Positions 48,741 to 57,932 are shown, counted from the first letter of the stretch. The stretch: 64,000 bases of DNA from an uncultured Eubacteriales bacterium (GCA_934446365.1 CAKSDZ010000003.1:186001-250000), one strand, 5' to 3'. The notes: a model not told the origin generated them from the letters alone. Program-made: numbers and translations.

Positions 48741-49903
48741 TCCGGAGTGAAAGCGTCAAAAAAGGAAAGAATTTCCTCTTTCTTGGCTTCGGCGTGGCCG
48801 AAAAGCATCTTGTCGGAGCCGCCGCATTTTCCTCCGAGTGAGGAGGCAAGCGTCGGCGCAAGCGTTTTCATCGGAAGATGACGGGAGGTGCAGACGAAAT
48901 CATAGCCGGTGTCGTCCGTTCCGGAAAAGGCGGCGAAGATGCCGGCGGTTTTGGAGGCGCCGCCTGCGGCAAGCTCGCGAAGTCCGTTTGTATCGAGCAA
49001 AGGCTCGAAAAGGCAGACGGATTTTGTTTGTTCCGGGAGAGCGTCGAGTATCCGCTGAACGATGGAACGCCGCAGAAGTCCGATGGTGTGCTTGGCGGCG
49101 CCAAGCTCGTGCAGACGCGCCGTCACCGTTTCGCAGAGGAGTTCCTCTTTCGAGGAAAGCAGCGCGCAAAGAGCGGCGATATCGTCCTGCTTTTTCCGAT
49201 AATCCGTGAGCGCATCGAAGCCGCAGAGCGCGGTAAAGCGCATCCCGCCCTTGTATTTCATGGCGTTTGTGATTTTGATAAGCCCCGCCTTGCCCGTGCG
49301 GTCAAGATGCGGCGCGCAGCAGGCGCACCGGTCGAAGCCCTCCGCGTCGACAATTCGGATACGCTGAACATTTTCCAGCTTTTCGCTTTTCGCGCGATAG
49401 TCGAGCGCGCGAAGCTCGTCCGGCTGCGGATAATAGCAGCGGACAGGCATATCGGCGCATACGGCACGGTTGGCCTCGTGCTCCGCTTCCTTGATTTGCT
49501 CCTCCGTGAGGATGCCGTTTATATCAAAGGTCATGTAGTCCGCGCCGAGATGAAAGCCGACGTTGTCAAAGCCGTAAAGGCGGTGAATGGCGCCGCAGAG
49601 CAGGTGCTCGCCGAGATGATTCTGCATTTTGCGGAAGCGCTCCGCAAAGTCGAGCGCGCAGTTCACGGTTCCCGAGACCGGCGCGTCGGTGAAATGCAGG
49701 ATTTCGTCGTTTTCAATCTGGACGTCCGTAACGTAGGCATCCCCGATTTTTCCGGTGTCGGCGGTCTGTCCGCCGCCTTCGGGGAAAAATGCGGTGCGGT
49801 CAAGGAGAACGGCATAGCCGTCCCCTCTTTTTTCACAGGACAGGACGGTTGCCTCAAAGGAGGAGAGCATACCGTCCGTTTCATATAGCTTTTCCGTTTT
49901 CAA
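48725..49903 (-). CDS. Alanyl-tRNA editing protein, long AlaX type with DHHA1 domain
   Basis: A 392-aa enzyme that hydrolyses mischarged Ser- or Gly-tRNA-Ala. The N-terminal AlaRS-like editing domain has TAFFPEGGGQTADTG, the metal ligands NHLGEHLL (HxxxH) and CACCAPH. From about residue 250 there is a DHHA1-like domain (DTNGLRELAAGGASKTAGIFAAF), ending GGKCGGSDKMLFGHA. It is the long form of AlaX and lacks the aminoacylation domain. It has its own promoter and terminator. Confidence 0.9.
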   Translation of the reverse strand: MKTEKLYETDGMLSSFEATVLSCEKRGDGYAVLLDRTAFFPEGGGQTADTGKIGDAYVTDVQIENDEILHFTDAPVSGTVNCALDFAERFRKMQNHLGEHLLCGAIHRLYGFDNVGFHLGADYMTFDINGILTEEQIKEAEHEANRAVCADMPVRCYYPQPDELRALDYRAKSEKLENVQRIRIVDAEGFDRCACCAPHLDRTGKAGLIKITNAMKYKGGMRFTALCGFDALTDYRKKQDDIAALCALLSSKEELLCETVTARLHELGAAKHTIGLLRRSIVQRILDALPEQTKSVCLFEPLLDTNGLRELAAGGASKTAGIFAAFSGTDDTGYDFVCTSRHLPMKTLAPTLASSLGGKCGGSDKMLFGHAEAKKEEILSFFDAFTPDSTFG

Positions 49904-49933
49904 AATGGTGATTCTCCTAAGGCTTTTTCTTCC

Positions 49934-49962
49934 ATTCTATCATAATTTGCCCTATATGGCAA
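49934..49962 (-). promoter_or_regulatory. Promoter of the alanyl-tRNA editing gene
   Basis: On the complement, TTGCCA (49957-49962) and TAGAAT (49934-49939), spacer 17 bp. Confidence 0.7.
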
Positions 49963-50083
49963 GCATCAATCCGGTGTGAGGAGAAAAGTGCGGCGGCTGT
50001 TAATCGATGCATTCCGGTTCTTTGGAATCGGTGGGGGATATTGATTGTAAACAGGTCGGGCAGTCTTGCCCGATAAGGTCAAA

Positions 50084-50590
50084 TCAACGCCTGCGCCTTC
50101 TATGCCATTCGTTCCAGAATGCAGCATAGGCGTCCCGTTCAAATTTATCATTTGGGAGAATTTTTGGACTGCATTGATTGTAAAATGCTTCTATTTTGTC
50201 TGCAAACCGAAATACTTCTTCTCTGTATTCTTCTGTCGGGATTCTTTCCTCTGTGCCGTCCTCCAAAATCAAAACGACCTCGTTTTTTTCATGCTTGATT
50301 GTCCAGTCAACTCCGTTGGGACAGCCTATCACATTGACATGATCCAGTGATTTATTGGGAATGCAGTGAAAACCGCAGCAGGGGAGGATTTGATTTTCTT
50401 CATGAATCATATGGTTTTCCGTCAGAGATTTTAACAGATAAAGAGCGGCCGCGCTTACCGTGGCATCATATTACAGCTTGTGTTTCCCGATATACGCGAC
50501 CGCATGCCCGTGCAGGCATAAATCGTCCGGATCATCGTCTGCACCGTTTATCCAATAAAGACGGTCCGCGTCGATTTTGAAAACCCCCAT
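50084..50590 (-). pseudogene. Conserved small protein interrupted by one in-frame stop
   Basis: From an ATG at 50590 (GAGGTG 6 bp upstream) the frame reads MGVFKIDADRLYWINGADDD and continues to GKHKL, then a TAA (50471-50473), then YDATVSAAALYLLKSLTENH and on into MIHEENQILPCCGFHC, all in the same frame, to a stop at 50084. The intact protein would be 168 aa. The downstream part could be translated alone from an ATG at 50410 (108 aa, cysteines in PCCGFHC, basic tail WHRRRRR), but it has no good ribosome site. A sound promoter lies upstream. Either a recent nonsense mutation or a sequencing error; recoding is less likely. Confidence 0.8.
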
Positions 50591-50625
50591 AAAATACACC
50601 TCAGAAATCCGATTTTTCTAAATTC

Positions 50626-50654
50626 ATTCTATCATATCCATCGACCTGAGACAA
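50626..50654 (-). promoter_or_regulatory. Promoter of the interrupted gene
   Basis: On the complement, TTGTCT (50649-50654) and TAGAAT (50626-50631), spacer 17 bp. Confidence 0.6.
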
Positions 50655-50701
50655 GGAATTTTTTTGGATTTGTATGAAAAAGAGACGTCCGTTCAATCGT
50701 C

Positions 50702-50730
50702 TTGACAAAGCCCCACGGAAAGAGTAAAAT
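50702..50730 (+). promoter_or_regulatory. Promoter of the TIGR04076/SGNH unit
   Basis: TTGACA (50702-50707) and TAAAAT (50725-50730), spacer 17 bp. Confidence 0.85.
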
Positions 50731-50756
50731 AAAAAATCGGAGAGGGGAGATTCCAT

Positions 50757-51092
50757 ATGAAAAAATGGATGGCGGAGGACTGGCGGTTTGAAATAACCGT
50801 AACGGACGGATTGGCCGGAGATTGCAGGCTTGGACTTGAAAAGGGCGACAGCTTCACGTTTGAATACGGATGCCCCGCGGACTTTTGTCCCCGCTCGATG
50901 GCGGAGATTTTTACATGGTGCGAGGTCATTCGGTGCGGCGGGGATTTTACGCGTCGGGGATGCAGAGAAAAATATGAAATGGAGCTGGCCTGTCCCTGTC
51001 ACCATATCCGGTTCCATTTGGCAGCGAAGCCCATCCATCGCGATGAAAACGGTATTTATAACGGAAAAAGCATCCGGCCGAAAGCGGATTGA
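50757..51092 (+). CDS. TIGR04076-family protein
   Basis: A 111-aa soluble protein with the pattern of the TIGR04076 family: EITVTDGLAGDCRLGLEKGD, FEYGCPADFCPRSMAEIFTW, CEVIRCGGDFTRRG and the C-terminal MELACPCHHIRFHLAAKP. Conserved cysteines suggest metal or cluster binding, but the role is unknown. GGAGAGGGGAGA is just upstream of the ATG. The SGNH hydrolase gene follows after 29 bp. Confidence 0.78.
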   Translation: MKKWMAEDWRFEITVTDGLAGDCRLGLEKGDSFTFEYGCPADFCPRSMAEIFTWCEVIRCGGDFTRRGCREKYEMELACPCHHIRFHLAAKPIHRDENGIYNGKSIRPKAD

Positions 51093-51121
51093 AAAACAAA
51101 CAATAAAAAGAGGAGCTCATT

Positions 51122-52180
51122 ATGGCAGAATTATCGTCGATTGACCGGAATTTGGACGTTGTCACCTCCTTTGGGCGGGATGACGTCGTCTTATATGACC
51201 CGCGGGAGGCGCCGTTCTCGCTGTACGGCGTTTTCTATGAGGACGGGCGGTACCGCCGTATGCCGGAGCGTGTCGCGGCATCGGTTTCGGACGGCGTGCG
51301 CGAGCTTTCCGCACACACGGCAGGCGGGCGCGTCTGCTTTACGACGGATTCGGAGTTCGTGGCGATTTCGTGCCGCAGACCGGGATTGTGGCTGATGCCG
51401 CATATGGCGCTTGCCGGCTCCGGCGGCTTCGACCTCTATACACGCGAGGGCGGACGTCTCCTCTATTACGGCACGTTCATGCCCGATTCCGGCAAAAGGG
51501 AGGGCTATGATTCCATTCTCAAATTCCCGACGAAAAAGACGCGGGAAATCCTGATCCATTTTCCGCTTTACTGCGGCATCACCTCGCTTTCCGTGGGACT
51601 TGCGGCCGGCGCGTCGCTTGGCGGATGGAGCGGCTACAAAAGGGAAAAGCCCGTCGTCTTTTACGGCTCCTCCATTACGCAGGGCGCATGTGCGAACACG
51701 CCCGGGAACGATTATATCGGCAGGCTGTCGCGGCGGTTCGATTTCAACTATATCAATCTCGGCTTTTCCGGAAGCGCCAAGGGAGAACAGGCGATGATGG
51801 ACTATATCGCCGGCCTCGATATGAGCATGTTCGTCTACGATTACGACCACAACGCGCCGGATTCCGAGCATCTCGCGGCGACGCATTATAAGGGATACCA
51901 AACGGTACGCGCGGCGCATCCGGATATCCCGATCATCATGGCGTCGCGTCCGACCTACGACCATCCGCGCGAGAATACAGCGGCGCGCCGTGATGTGATT
52001 GCCGCAAGCTATGAGCGTGCGCGTGCCGAGGGGGATGGGAACGTGTATTTTGTCGACGGCGCCAAGGTTTTTTCGACCTTTTTTGCCGACGGCTGCACGG
52101 TGGACGGCACGCATCCGACCGACCTCGGCTTCTATCGTATGGCGGAGGCATTCGGAGAGGTCATGGCGCGGATATTTTAG
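51122..52180 (+). CDS. SGNH/GDSL-family hydrolase with N-terminal beta-sandwich domain
   Basis: A 352-aa esterase-like protein. The C-terminal half has the SGNH blocks: VFYGSSITQGACANTPG (Ser), NLGFSGSAKGEQ (Gly), a VYDYDHNAPD segment (Asn) and VDGTHPTDLGFYRMA (Asp and His). Residues 1-170 form a beta-rich module of the kind found in SGNH hydrolases that act on acetylated sugars or lipids. No signal peptide is seen, so it acts in the cytoplasm. Substrate unknown. Confidence 0.85.
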   Translation: MAELSSIDRNLDVVTSFGRDDVVLYDPREAPFSLYGVFYEDGRYRRMPERVAASVSDGVRELSAHTAGGRVCFTTDSEFVAISCRRPGLWLMPHMALAGSGGFDLYTREGGRLLYYGTFMPDSGKREGYDSILKFPTKKTREILIHFPLYCGITSLSVGLAAGASLGGWSGYKREKPVVFYGSSITQGACANTPGNDYIGRLSRRFDFNYINLGFSGSAKGEQAMMDYIAGLDMSMFVYDYDHNAPDSEHLAATHYKGYQTVRAAHPDIPIIMASRPTYDHPRENTAARRDVIAASYERARAEGDGNVYFVDGAKVFSTFFADGCTVDGTHPTDLGFYRMAEAFGEVMARIF

Positions 52181-52232
52181 CGATTTTTCGCTTTCCTGTG
52201 AGGGAAAGCCCCGATTGAAACGGAGGATATCT

Positions 52233-52607
52233 ATGGCTTCTTTTATCGGTTCGTTTTTGATGGGCGCTGTCGCCGTTTTGTACCTGCTTGCCGCCGCGGG
52301 GCTTCCGCTCGGAGCTTTTCTGATGGGCGGATATCATAAAATCCTGCCCGCAAGGCTAAGGGTGGCGGCGGGCATTTTGTGTTTCGTTCAGCTCTTTGCG
52401 GTTTTTGTGCTCCTGCGCACCGGAGGGGTGATTTCGGCGGGTATGCCATTTGCCGTATCACGGGGTTTTTGTTTTTTCTTTGCCGTTTATCTGACCCTGA
52501 ATGTTCTGCTCAATCTGTGTTCGAGGAGCAGGTGGGAACGGCTTATCATGACGCCGGTTTCGGTCTTTGCGGCGTCCTGCTTTTGGATTACGGCGCTTGG
52601 CGCCTGA
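52233..52607 (+). CDS. Four-helix membrane protein, unknown function
   Basis: A 124-aa protein with four hydrophobic helices (about residues 5-30, 42-62, 70-92, 104-122). The start at 52233 follows CGGAGGA. It lies 52 bp after the SGNH gene in the same direction. No family recognised. Confidence 0.65.
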   Translation: MASFIGSFLMGAVAVLYLLAAAGLPLGAFLMGGYHKILPARLRVAAGILCFVQLFAVFVLLRTGGVISAGMPFAVSRGFCFFFAVYLTLNVLLNLCSRSRWERLIMTPVSVFAASCFWITALGA

Positions 52608-52685
52608 CCGCACGGGACGGTGCCTGTTTTTGACTGAGGACAACTAAAAATACATAGCCGCGGACAGCGGCGAAAGGAGAATCAT

Positions 52686-53774
52686 ATGGCAGAAAAAGTA
52701 TTGTTTGCGCCGATGGCGTTCGCAAGGTATGAGGCGTCACAGACGCTTCCGGAGAAGTTTGCGAGGCTTCTCGAAAAATCCGGCCTTGCGGAAAAAGTGA
52801 AGGGCAAGACCGTCGCGGTGAAAATGCACGTCGGAGCGGGCGTTACCTATTCGACGATTCCGCCGGTATTCGTCATGAAGCTTGTGGATTTCCTCCACAA
52901 GAACGGGGCGGAATGCTTCATCACCGACCACTATGTCTACCGCCGCCATCCCGAACGCCGCGGCTATACGGAATCGACGCTCGGATGTCCCGTGCTCGAC
53001 GACTGCGGCTATTTCGGCAAATATTATTATACAAAGGAAGTCGATTTCAAGAAATTCAAGCATGTCGATATCGCGGGGCTCATACACGATGCGGATTTTC
53101 TCATCGATTTTTCCCATGTCAAGGGACACGGCGCCTGCGGCTTCGGCGGCGCATGTAAGAATATCGCGATGGGCTGTGTCACGGACCGAACAAGACATGA
53201 AATCCACGCCTTGGAGGGCGGCCTTGTTTGGGATAAGGAGAAATGCGTACACTGCAAAAAGTGCATCGAGGCCTGTAACCATTATGCCAACAGCTTCACC
53301 GACTGCGGACATTACAAGGTCAATTATCACAACTGCACGATGTGCCAGCACTGCGCCAAGGTATGTCCGACCGGCGCCATCACGCTCGACAGCCACGACT
53401 ACACCGACTTTCAGGAGGGAATGGCGATCTGCACAAAAACGGTGCTCGACACCTTCGAGCCGGGAAATACATATTTTATCAACGTGCTGACGCAAATCAC
53501 GGCGCTGTGCGACTGCTGGGGTATGACGACGCCGTCGCTTGTGCCGGATATCGGCATTATGGCCGGCGAGGACATTGTGGCGGTGGAGCGCGCTTCGATT
53601 GACGCCATCAAAATCGAGGACCTCATTCCGGCCGGGATTCCCGCGGGGATGCAGCTCTCGGGACATGGCCACCTGTTTGAGCAGCTTCACGGCAAAAATC
53701 CCTTTGTTCAGCTCCAAAAGCTCGAGAAGTACGGTCTTGGTACGGAAGAGTATGAATTGCAGCTTGTAAAATAA
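52686..53774 (+). CDS. DUF362 protein with two [4Fe-4S] ferredoxin motifs
   Basis: A 362-aa iron-sulfur protein. Residues 1-180 form the DUF362 domain (KTVAVKMHVGAGVTYSTIPP, DFSHVKGHGACGFGGACKN). Then two ferredoxin motifs follow: CVHCKKCIEAC and CTMCQHCAKVC, each binding a [4Fe-4S] cluster. DUF362 proteins carry electrons for anaerobic redox reactions; the partner is unknown. Its ATG follows AAAGGAGAATC. The downstream neighbour is a split glutamate synthase that also carries ferredoxin motifs, so a shared electron path is possible. Confidence 0.88.
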   Translation: MAEKVLFAPMAFARYEASQTLPEKFARLLEKSGLAEKVKGKTVAVKMHVGAGVTYSTIPPVFVMKLVDFLHKNGAECFITDHYVYRRHPERRGYTESTLGCPVLDDCGYFGKYYYTKEVDFKKFKHVDIAGLIHDADFLIDFSHVKGHGACGFGGACKNIAMGCVTDRTRHEIHALEGGLVWDKEKCVHCKKCIEACNHYANSFTDCGHYKVNYHNCTMCQHCAKVCPTGAITLDSHDYTDFQEGMAICTKTVLDTFEPGNTYFINVLTQITALCDCWGMTTPSLVPDIGIMAGEDIVAVERASIDAIKIEDLIPAGIPAGMQLSGHGHLFEQLHGKNPFVQLQKLEKYGLGTEEYELQLVK

Positions 53775-53780
53775 TTCGTT

Positions 53781-53806
53781 TCGGCAGCCGTAAGGCTGCC
53801 GATTTT
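53781..53806 (+). terminator. Terminator of the DUF362 gene
   Basis: TCGGCAGCC (53781-53789) pairs with GGCTGCCGA (53794-53802), loop GTAA, followed by TTTTC. Confidence 0.75.
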
Positions 53807-53900
53807 CATAATTTATTTAAAATATCACATTTAAATTTAATAAAAACAAAAAATATGAGATAAAATTTTATGTTTTTAAAATTTTTCTGCCGATATTTTG

Positions 53901-53929
53901 TTGACAAATTTTCATGACGCTGATATACT
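53901..53929 (+). promoter_or_regulatory. Promoter of the glutamate synthase operon
   Basis: TTGACA (53901-53906) and TATACT (53924-53929), spacer 17 bp, after an AT-rich stretch. Confidence 0.88.
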
Positions 53930-53980
53930 AAACTACATTATTGATGTTTTTTTCGGAAATCAGAAAGGACGGTTCCGGCC

Positions 53981-55075
53981 ATGCAAAAAGAGGGAGAAAT
54001 CCGGATTCCATCCGGCTGCGCGATATCGGGGATTTTTTCGAGAACGGGCGAAAAAATATCGGGGACGGAAATCATCCGTTCCATTTCCGTCATGCACGAC
54101 CGCTCCAACGGGCTTGGCGGCGGCTTTGCCGGCTATGGAATCTATCCGCAGTATAAGGATTTGTACGCGTTTCACGTGTTTTATAACGGTACGGCGGCGA
54201 AGTCCGCATGTGAAGAGGAGCTTGAGCGCACCTTCGATATCGTCAATCTGTCCAAGATACCGGTGAGAAGTCATCCGAACATCACGGATTCTCCGCTTAT
54301 CTGGCGGTATTTCGTTACCCCCTTGAAGACGAAGCTCGACGCGAGCGGCCTCGATGAAAAGGAATATGTCGCGCGGTTTGTCATCCGCGTCAACAACGAG
54401 GTGAGCGGCGCGCATATCTTTTCGAGCGGAAAGAACATGGGAGTGTTCAAGGCGGTCGGCTTTCCGGAGGACGTCGGTGCGTTTTACCGGCTCGACGAAT
54501 ATGAGGGATATTCTTGGACGGCGCACGGCCGGTATCCCACGAATACGCCCGGCTGGTGGGGCGGCGCGCATCCGTTCGCGCTGCTGGATTATTCCGTCGT
54601 CCACAACGGCGAGATATCCTCCTATGACGCGAACCGCCGTTATATCGAGATGTTCGGCTACAAATGCAATCTTCTGACCGACACGGAGGTCATCACCTAT
54701 ATCATCGATTATCTGAACCGCAGGCAGGGGCTTTCTCTCGAAGAAGCGGCGAGCGTCATCGCGGCATCCTTTTGGGAGACCATCGAGCGGCGCGACGAGC
54801 AGACACGAAAAAAGCTGACGTATCTGCGCAGTCTCTATGCGCCGCTTCTCATCAACGGACCGTTTTCGATTCTGCTCGGTTTTGAGGGCGGAATCATGGC
54901 GCTGAACGACCGATTGAAGCTGCGTTCCATGGTGGTGGCGGAAAAGGGCGACCGCTTTTATGTCGCAAGCGAGGAATGCGCGATTCGGATTTTGGAGCCG
55001 GCACCCGACAGAATCTATGCCCCCCGCGGGGGTGAGCCCGTAATCGTCACATTGCGGGAGGACGCGCGGGTATGA
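53981..55075 (+). CDS. Glutamate synthase, glutamine amidotransferase subunit (split type)
   Basis: A 364-aa class II amidotransferase, which releases ammonia from glutamine. The nucleophile is Cys13 in IPSGCAISGIFSRTG, so a 12-residue leader must be removed to expose it. AHGRYPTNTPGWWGGAHPF and DYSVVHNGEISSYDANRRY are the conserved substrate-binding blocks. In ordinary bacterial GltB this is the N-terminal domain of a large protein; here it is a separate gene, the archaeal/Thermotoga layout. The next gene begins 21 bp later. Confidence 0.88.
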   Translation: MQKEGEIRIPSGCAISGIFSRTGEKISGTEIIRSISVMHDRSNGLGGGFAGYGIYPQYKDLYAFHVFYNGTAAKSACEEELERTFDIVNLSKIPVRSHPNITDSPLIWRYFVTPLKTKLDASGLDEKEYVARFVIRVNNEVSGAHIFSSGKNMGVFKAVGFPEDVGAFYRLDEYEGYSWTAHGRYPTNTPGWWGGAHPFALLDYSVVHNGEISSYDANRRYIEMFGYKCNLLTDTEVITYIIDYLNRRQGLSLEEAASVIAASFWETIERRDEQTRKKLTYLRSLYAPLLINGPFSILLGFEGGIMALNDRLKLRSMVVAEKGDRFYVASEECAIRILEPAPDRIYAPRGGEPVIVTLREDARV

Positions 55076-55096
55076 CGCCGCGCCGGAAGGGAGTAC

Positions 55097-56599
55097 ATGA
55101 TGTCGATTGATTTTCTTTATCCCGAATATGAGGTAATCCGCAATGAACGGAAATGCACGGTCTGCCGGCTTTGTGTGTCGCAGTGCTCAAACGGTGTGCA
55201 CCGCTGTGAAAACGGCGTCATGCTGTCCGACGATGCCCGCTGTGTGGCATGTCACCGCTGCGTTTCCTACTGTCCCACAGGAGCCTTGAAGATTATAAAA
55301 AGCGGACATGTATTCCGGGAAAACGCGAACTGGAAGCCGGAGACGGTCACCGACGTGTACCGTCAGGCGGGGAGCGGCGGCGTGCTCCTGTCGTCCATGG
55401 GGGCGCCGGGCGGGATTCCGGTCTATTGGGACAGAATCCTGATCGGTGCGTCGCAGGTGACCAATCCCTCCATCGACCCGCTGCGGGAGCCGATGGAAAC
55501 GCGGACATTCCTCGGCGCAAAGCCCGCGGGCATCGAGCGGGATTCCGGCGGAAGGCTTGTCGATAATCTGCCGCCCCAGCTCGATTTGGATTTGCCGATT
55601 CTGTTTTCCGCCATGTCGTACGGCTCGATCAGCTATAACGCACATGAGAGCCTCGCCCGCGCGGCGGAGGCGCTCGGCATTTATTACAATACCGGCGAGG
55701 GCGGACTGCACGAGGATTTCTACCGCTACGGAAAAAATACGATCGTTCAGGTGGCTTCGGGACGGTTCGGCGTACATAAGTCTTATCTCGACGCGGCAGC
55801 CGCAATCGAAATCAAAATCGGGCAGGGCGCGAAGCCCGGCATCGGCGGTCATCTGCCCGGCGCAAAAATCACAGCGGACGTTTCGCGCACGCGCATGATT
55901 CCGGAGGGTACGGACGCGATCTCTCCGGCACCGCACCATGATATTTATTCGATTGAGGATTTGCGCCAGCTGGTATATTCGCTCAAAGAGGCGACGGAAT
56001 ATAAAAAGCCTGTCATCGTCAAGGTGGCGGCCGTTCACAATATCGCGGCGATTGCGAGCGGCATCGCGCGCAGCGGTGCGGACATCATCGCCATCGACGG
56101 ATATCGCGGCGGAACGGGCGCCGCGCCCGCGCAGATCCGCGACAATGTGGGAATCCCGATTGAGCTTGCGCTTGCAAGCGTGGACACAAGGCTGCGCGAG
56201 GAGGGAATCCGCTCGCGGGTGTCCGTTATCGCGGGAGGAAGCATTCGTTCGAGCGCGGACGTCATCAAGGCGGTGGCGCTCGGCGCCGACGCGGTATATA
56301 TCGGGACGGCGGCGCTGCTTGCGCTCGGCTGTCATCTCTGCGCGAGCTGTCACAGTGGAAAATGCAACTGGGGGATTGCGACGCAGCGCCCGGAGCTTGT
56401 CGCAAGGCTTGACCCCGACGAGGGCTGCCGCAGACTTGTGAATCTCGTCACCGCATGGAAGCATGAAATCAAGGAAATGATGGGCGGCATGGGCATCAAT
56501 TCGATTGAGGCGCTTCGCGGCAACCGTCTGATGCTTCGCGGCGTCGGACTTTGTGACCGCGAGCTTGCGATTCTCGGCATCAAGCATGCGGGCGAATGA
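55097..56599 (+). CDS. Glutamate synthase, FMN-binding synthase subunit with ferredoxin domain
   Basis: A 500-aa subunit that combines ammonia and 2-oxoglutarate to glutamate. The N-terminus has two [4Fe-4S] motifs (CTVCRLCVSQCSNGVHRC, CVACHRCVSYCPTGAL), followed by the FMN-dependent TIM barrel (LFSAMSYGSISYNAHESLAR, PGIGGHLPGAKITADVSRTR, IDGYRGGTGAAPAQIRDNVG, and CHLCASCHSGKCNWGIATQR holding the 3Fe-4S cysteines). Electrons would come from ferredoxin or an NADPH-dependent partner; no GltD small subunit is in the window. GGAAGGGAG lies before the ATG. Confidence 0.92.
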   Translation: MMSIDFLYPEYEVIRNERKCTVCRLCVSQCSNGVHRCENGVMLSDDARCVACHRCVSYCPTGALKIIKSGHVFRENANWKPETVTDVYRQAGSGGVLLSSMGAPGGIPVYWDRILIGASQVTNPSIDPLREPMETRTFLGAKPAGIERDSGGRLVDNLPPQLDLDLPILFSAMSYGSISYNAHESLARAAEALGIYYNTGEGGLHEDFYRYGKNTIVQVASGRFGVHKSYLDAAAAIEIKIGQGAKPGIGGHLPGAKITADVSRTRMIPEGTDAISPAPHHDIYSIEDLRQLVYSLKEATEYKKPVIVKVAAVHNIAAIASGIARSGADIIAIDGYRGGTGAAPAQIRDNVGIPIELALASVDTRLREEGIRSRVSVIAGGSIRSSADVIKAVALGADAVYIGTAALLALGCHLCASCHSGKCNWGIATQRPELVARLDPDEGCRRLVNLVTAWKHEIKEMMGGMGINSIEALRGNRLMLRGVGLCDRELAILGIKHAGE

Positions 56600-56631
56600 T
56601 ATCATACCGATAAGATGAAAGGAGCAATATT

Positions 56632-57354
56632 ATGAGAATCATTGCCGGTCAAACGGGTTATCGGACGCTGTGCGAGAGGATACGCAGCTCTCCCGACCGG
56701 GAAATCGTTATCGACGAATGTCTTGGACAGCGGTATATCGGGTGCGGTCTTTCCGGAAAAAGCATCGTGATAAACGGAACACCGGGCAATGCGCTCGGCG
56801 CTTATATGAACGGCTGCACCGTCACGGTGATGGGAAACGCGCAGGACGCGGTCGGCGACACGATGGACGACGGTTCTATTATCATTCACGGCTCGGTGGG
56901 GGATGCCGTCGGCTATTCCATGCGCGGCGGCATGATTCTTGTGGAGCGAGACGCCGGTTATCGGGCGGGCATCCACATGAAATCGTACCGGGAAAAGCAG
57001 CCGCTGCTCGTTATCGGCGGGCGTCCCGGCAGCTTTCTCGGCGAATATCAGGCGGGCGGCGTGATTGTCGTACTTCAAAGGTTCGGCGGTGCGGAGAATT
57101 TTGTCTGCAATTTTTGCGGAAACGGCATGCACGGCGGGAAAATCTTCGTGCGCAGCGATACGAGACCGGTGGGACCGCCCCCGAACATTTCCGTGACGGA
57201 AGCGACGGCGGCGGATAAGGCGGAGCTTTCCGCATATGTGGAGCCATACTGCAAGGCATTCGGTGCGGATAGGGAAGAAATCCTCTCCCATAGATTCTAT
57301 GTGATGACGCCGGACAGCAAAAATCCGTACAGACAGCTGTATACCCATAAATAG
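56632..57354 (+). CDS. Glutamate synthase, GXGXG domain subunit
   Basis: A 240-aa protein made of the GXGXG repeat beta-helix that forms the C-terminal domain of large GltB. The repeats are seen in YIGCGLSGKSIVINGTPGNA, YMNGCTVTVMGNAQDAVGD, IIIHGSVGDAVGYSMRGG and FVCNFCGNGMHGGKIF. It completes the three-gene split enzyme, supporting the ammonia tunnel and the fold. It ends with a short helical tail. A terminator follows. Confidence 0.9.
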   Translation: MRIIAGQTGYRTLCERIRSSPDREIVIDECLGQRYIGCGLSGKSIVINGTPGNALGAYMNGCTVTVMGNAQDAVGDTMDDGSIIIHGSVGDAVGYSMRGGMILVERDAGYRAGIHMKSYREKQPLLVIGGRPGSFLGEYQAGGVIVVLQRFGGAENFVCNFCGNGMHGGKIFVRSDTRPVGPPPNISVTEATAADKAELSAYVEPYCKAFGADREEILSHRFYVMTPDSKNPYRQLYTHK

Positions 57355-57358
57355 CACC

Positions 57359-57396
57359 AAAAAACAGCTTTGTTTCAAGCAAACAAAGCTGTTTTT
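57359..57396 (+). terminator. Terminator of the glutamate synthase operon
   Basis: AAAACAGCTTTGTTT pairs with AAACAAAGCTGTTTT (57381-57395) around CAAGC, followed by TATTG. Confidence 0.85.
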
Positions 57397-57397
57397 A

Positions 57398-57426
57398 TTG
57401 ACTTTTTCTCCGAATGATATTACAAT
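57398..57426 (+). promoter_or_regulatory. Promoter of the GNAT/flavodiiron unit
   Basis: TTGACT (57398-57403) and TACAAT (57421-57426), spacer 17 bp. Confidence 0.75.
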
Positions 57427-57472
57427 AAATATGAAATAAAATTCATGGAAGCTTCGGCAAAAGGAGAAGAGC

Positions 57473-57889
57473 ATGGTGAATGTTTCCGTCCGGCGTGCGG
57501 CCGTCTCGGATACCGATGCGCTTTTGTGCTATGATTTCCACATCGGGCGGGAAACGCTCATGAAGCAAATCGAGGACGGCTTTGTTTTTGCGGTGCTGTC
57601 GTGCGAACGGACCGTCGGTATCCTGCGCTATGGTCTGCTTTGGCAGGCGCATCCGTTTTTGGAACTGCTGTTTCTGGATGCCGCGTGCCGCGGGCATGGC
57701 TTCGGAAAAGCCTGTATGCGATTTTGGGAGAACCTCATGCGAGAGGCGGGATACCGGTATGTGCTGACCTCGACGCAGGAGGACGAAACCGCAAAATTTT
57801 TCTATGAAAAGCTGGGATATGAGCAGTGCGGCTCCTTTTTTCCGCCGGAGCAGGAAGCGGCGGAGCTTATCTACCGTAAAAAGCTTTGA
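57473..57889 (+). CDS. GNAT-family N-acetyltransferase
   Basis: A 138-aa acetyltransferase. VSVRRAAVSDTDALLCYD at the start, LLFLDAACRGHGFGKACMRF (acetyl-CoA loop) and TAKFFYEKLGYEQCG near the end are the family landmarks. AAGGAGAAG precedes the ATG. It is first in a transcript with the flavodiiron gene 43 bp downstream. Substrate unknown. Confidence 0.88.
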   Translation: MVNVSVRRAAVSDTDALLCYDFHIGRETLMKQIEDGFVFAVLSCERTVGILRYGLLWQAHPFLELLFLDAACRGHGFGKACMRFWENLMREAGYRYVLTSTQEDETAKFFYEKLGYEQCGSFFPPEQEAAELIYRKKL

Positions 57890-57932
57890 CGCGTTTTTCC
57901 GTGAATCCACAATTTAAAGAAAGGAATTTCAT

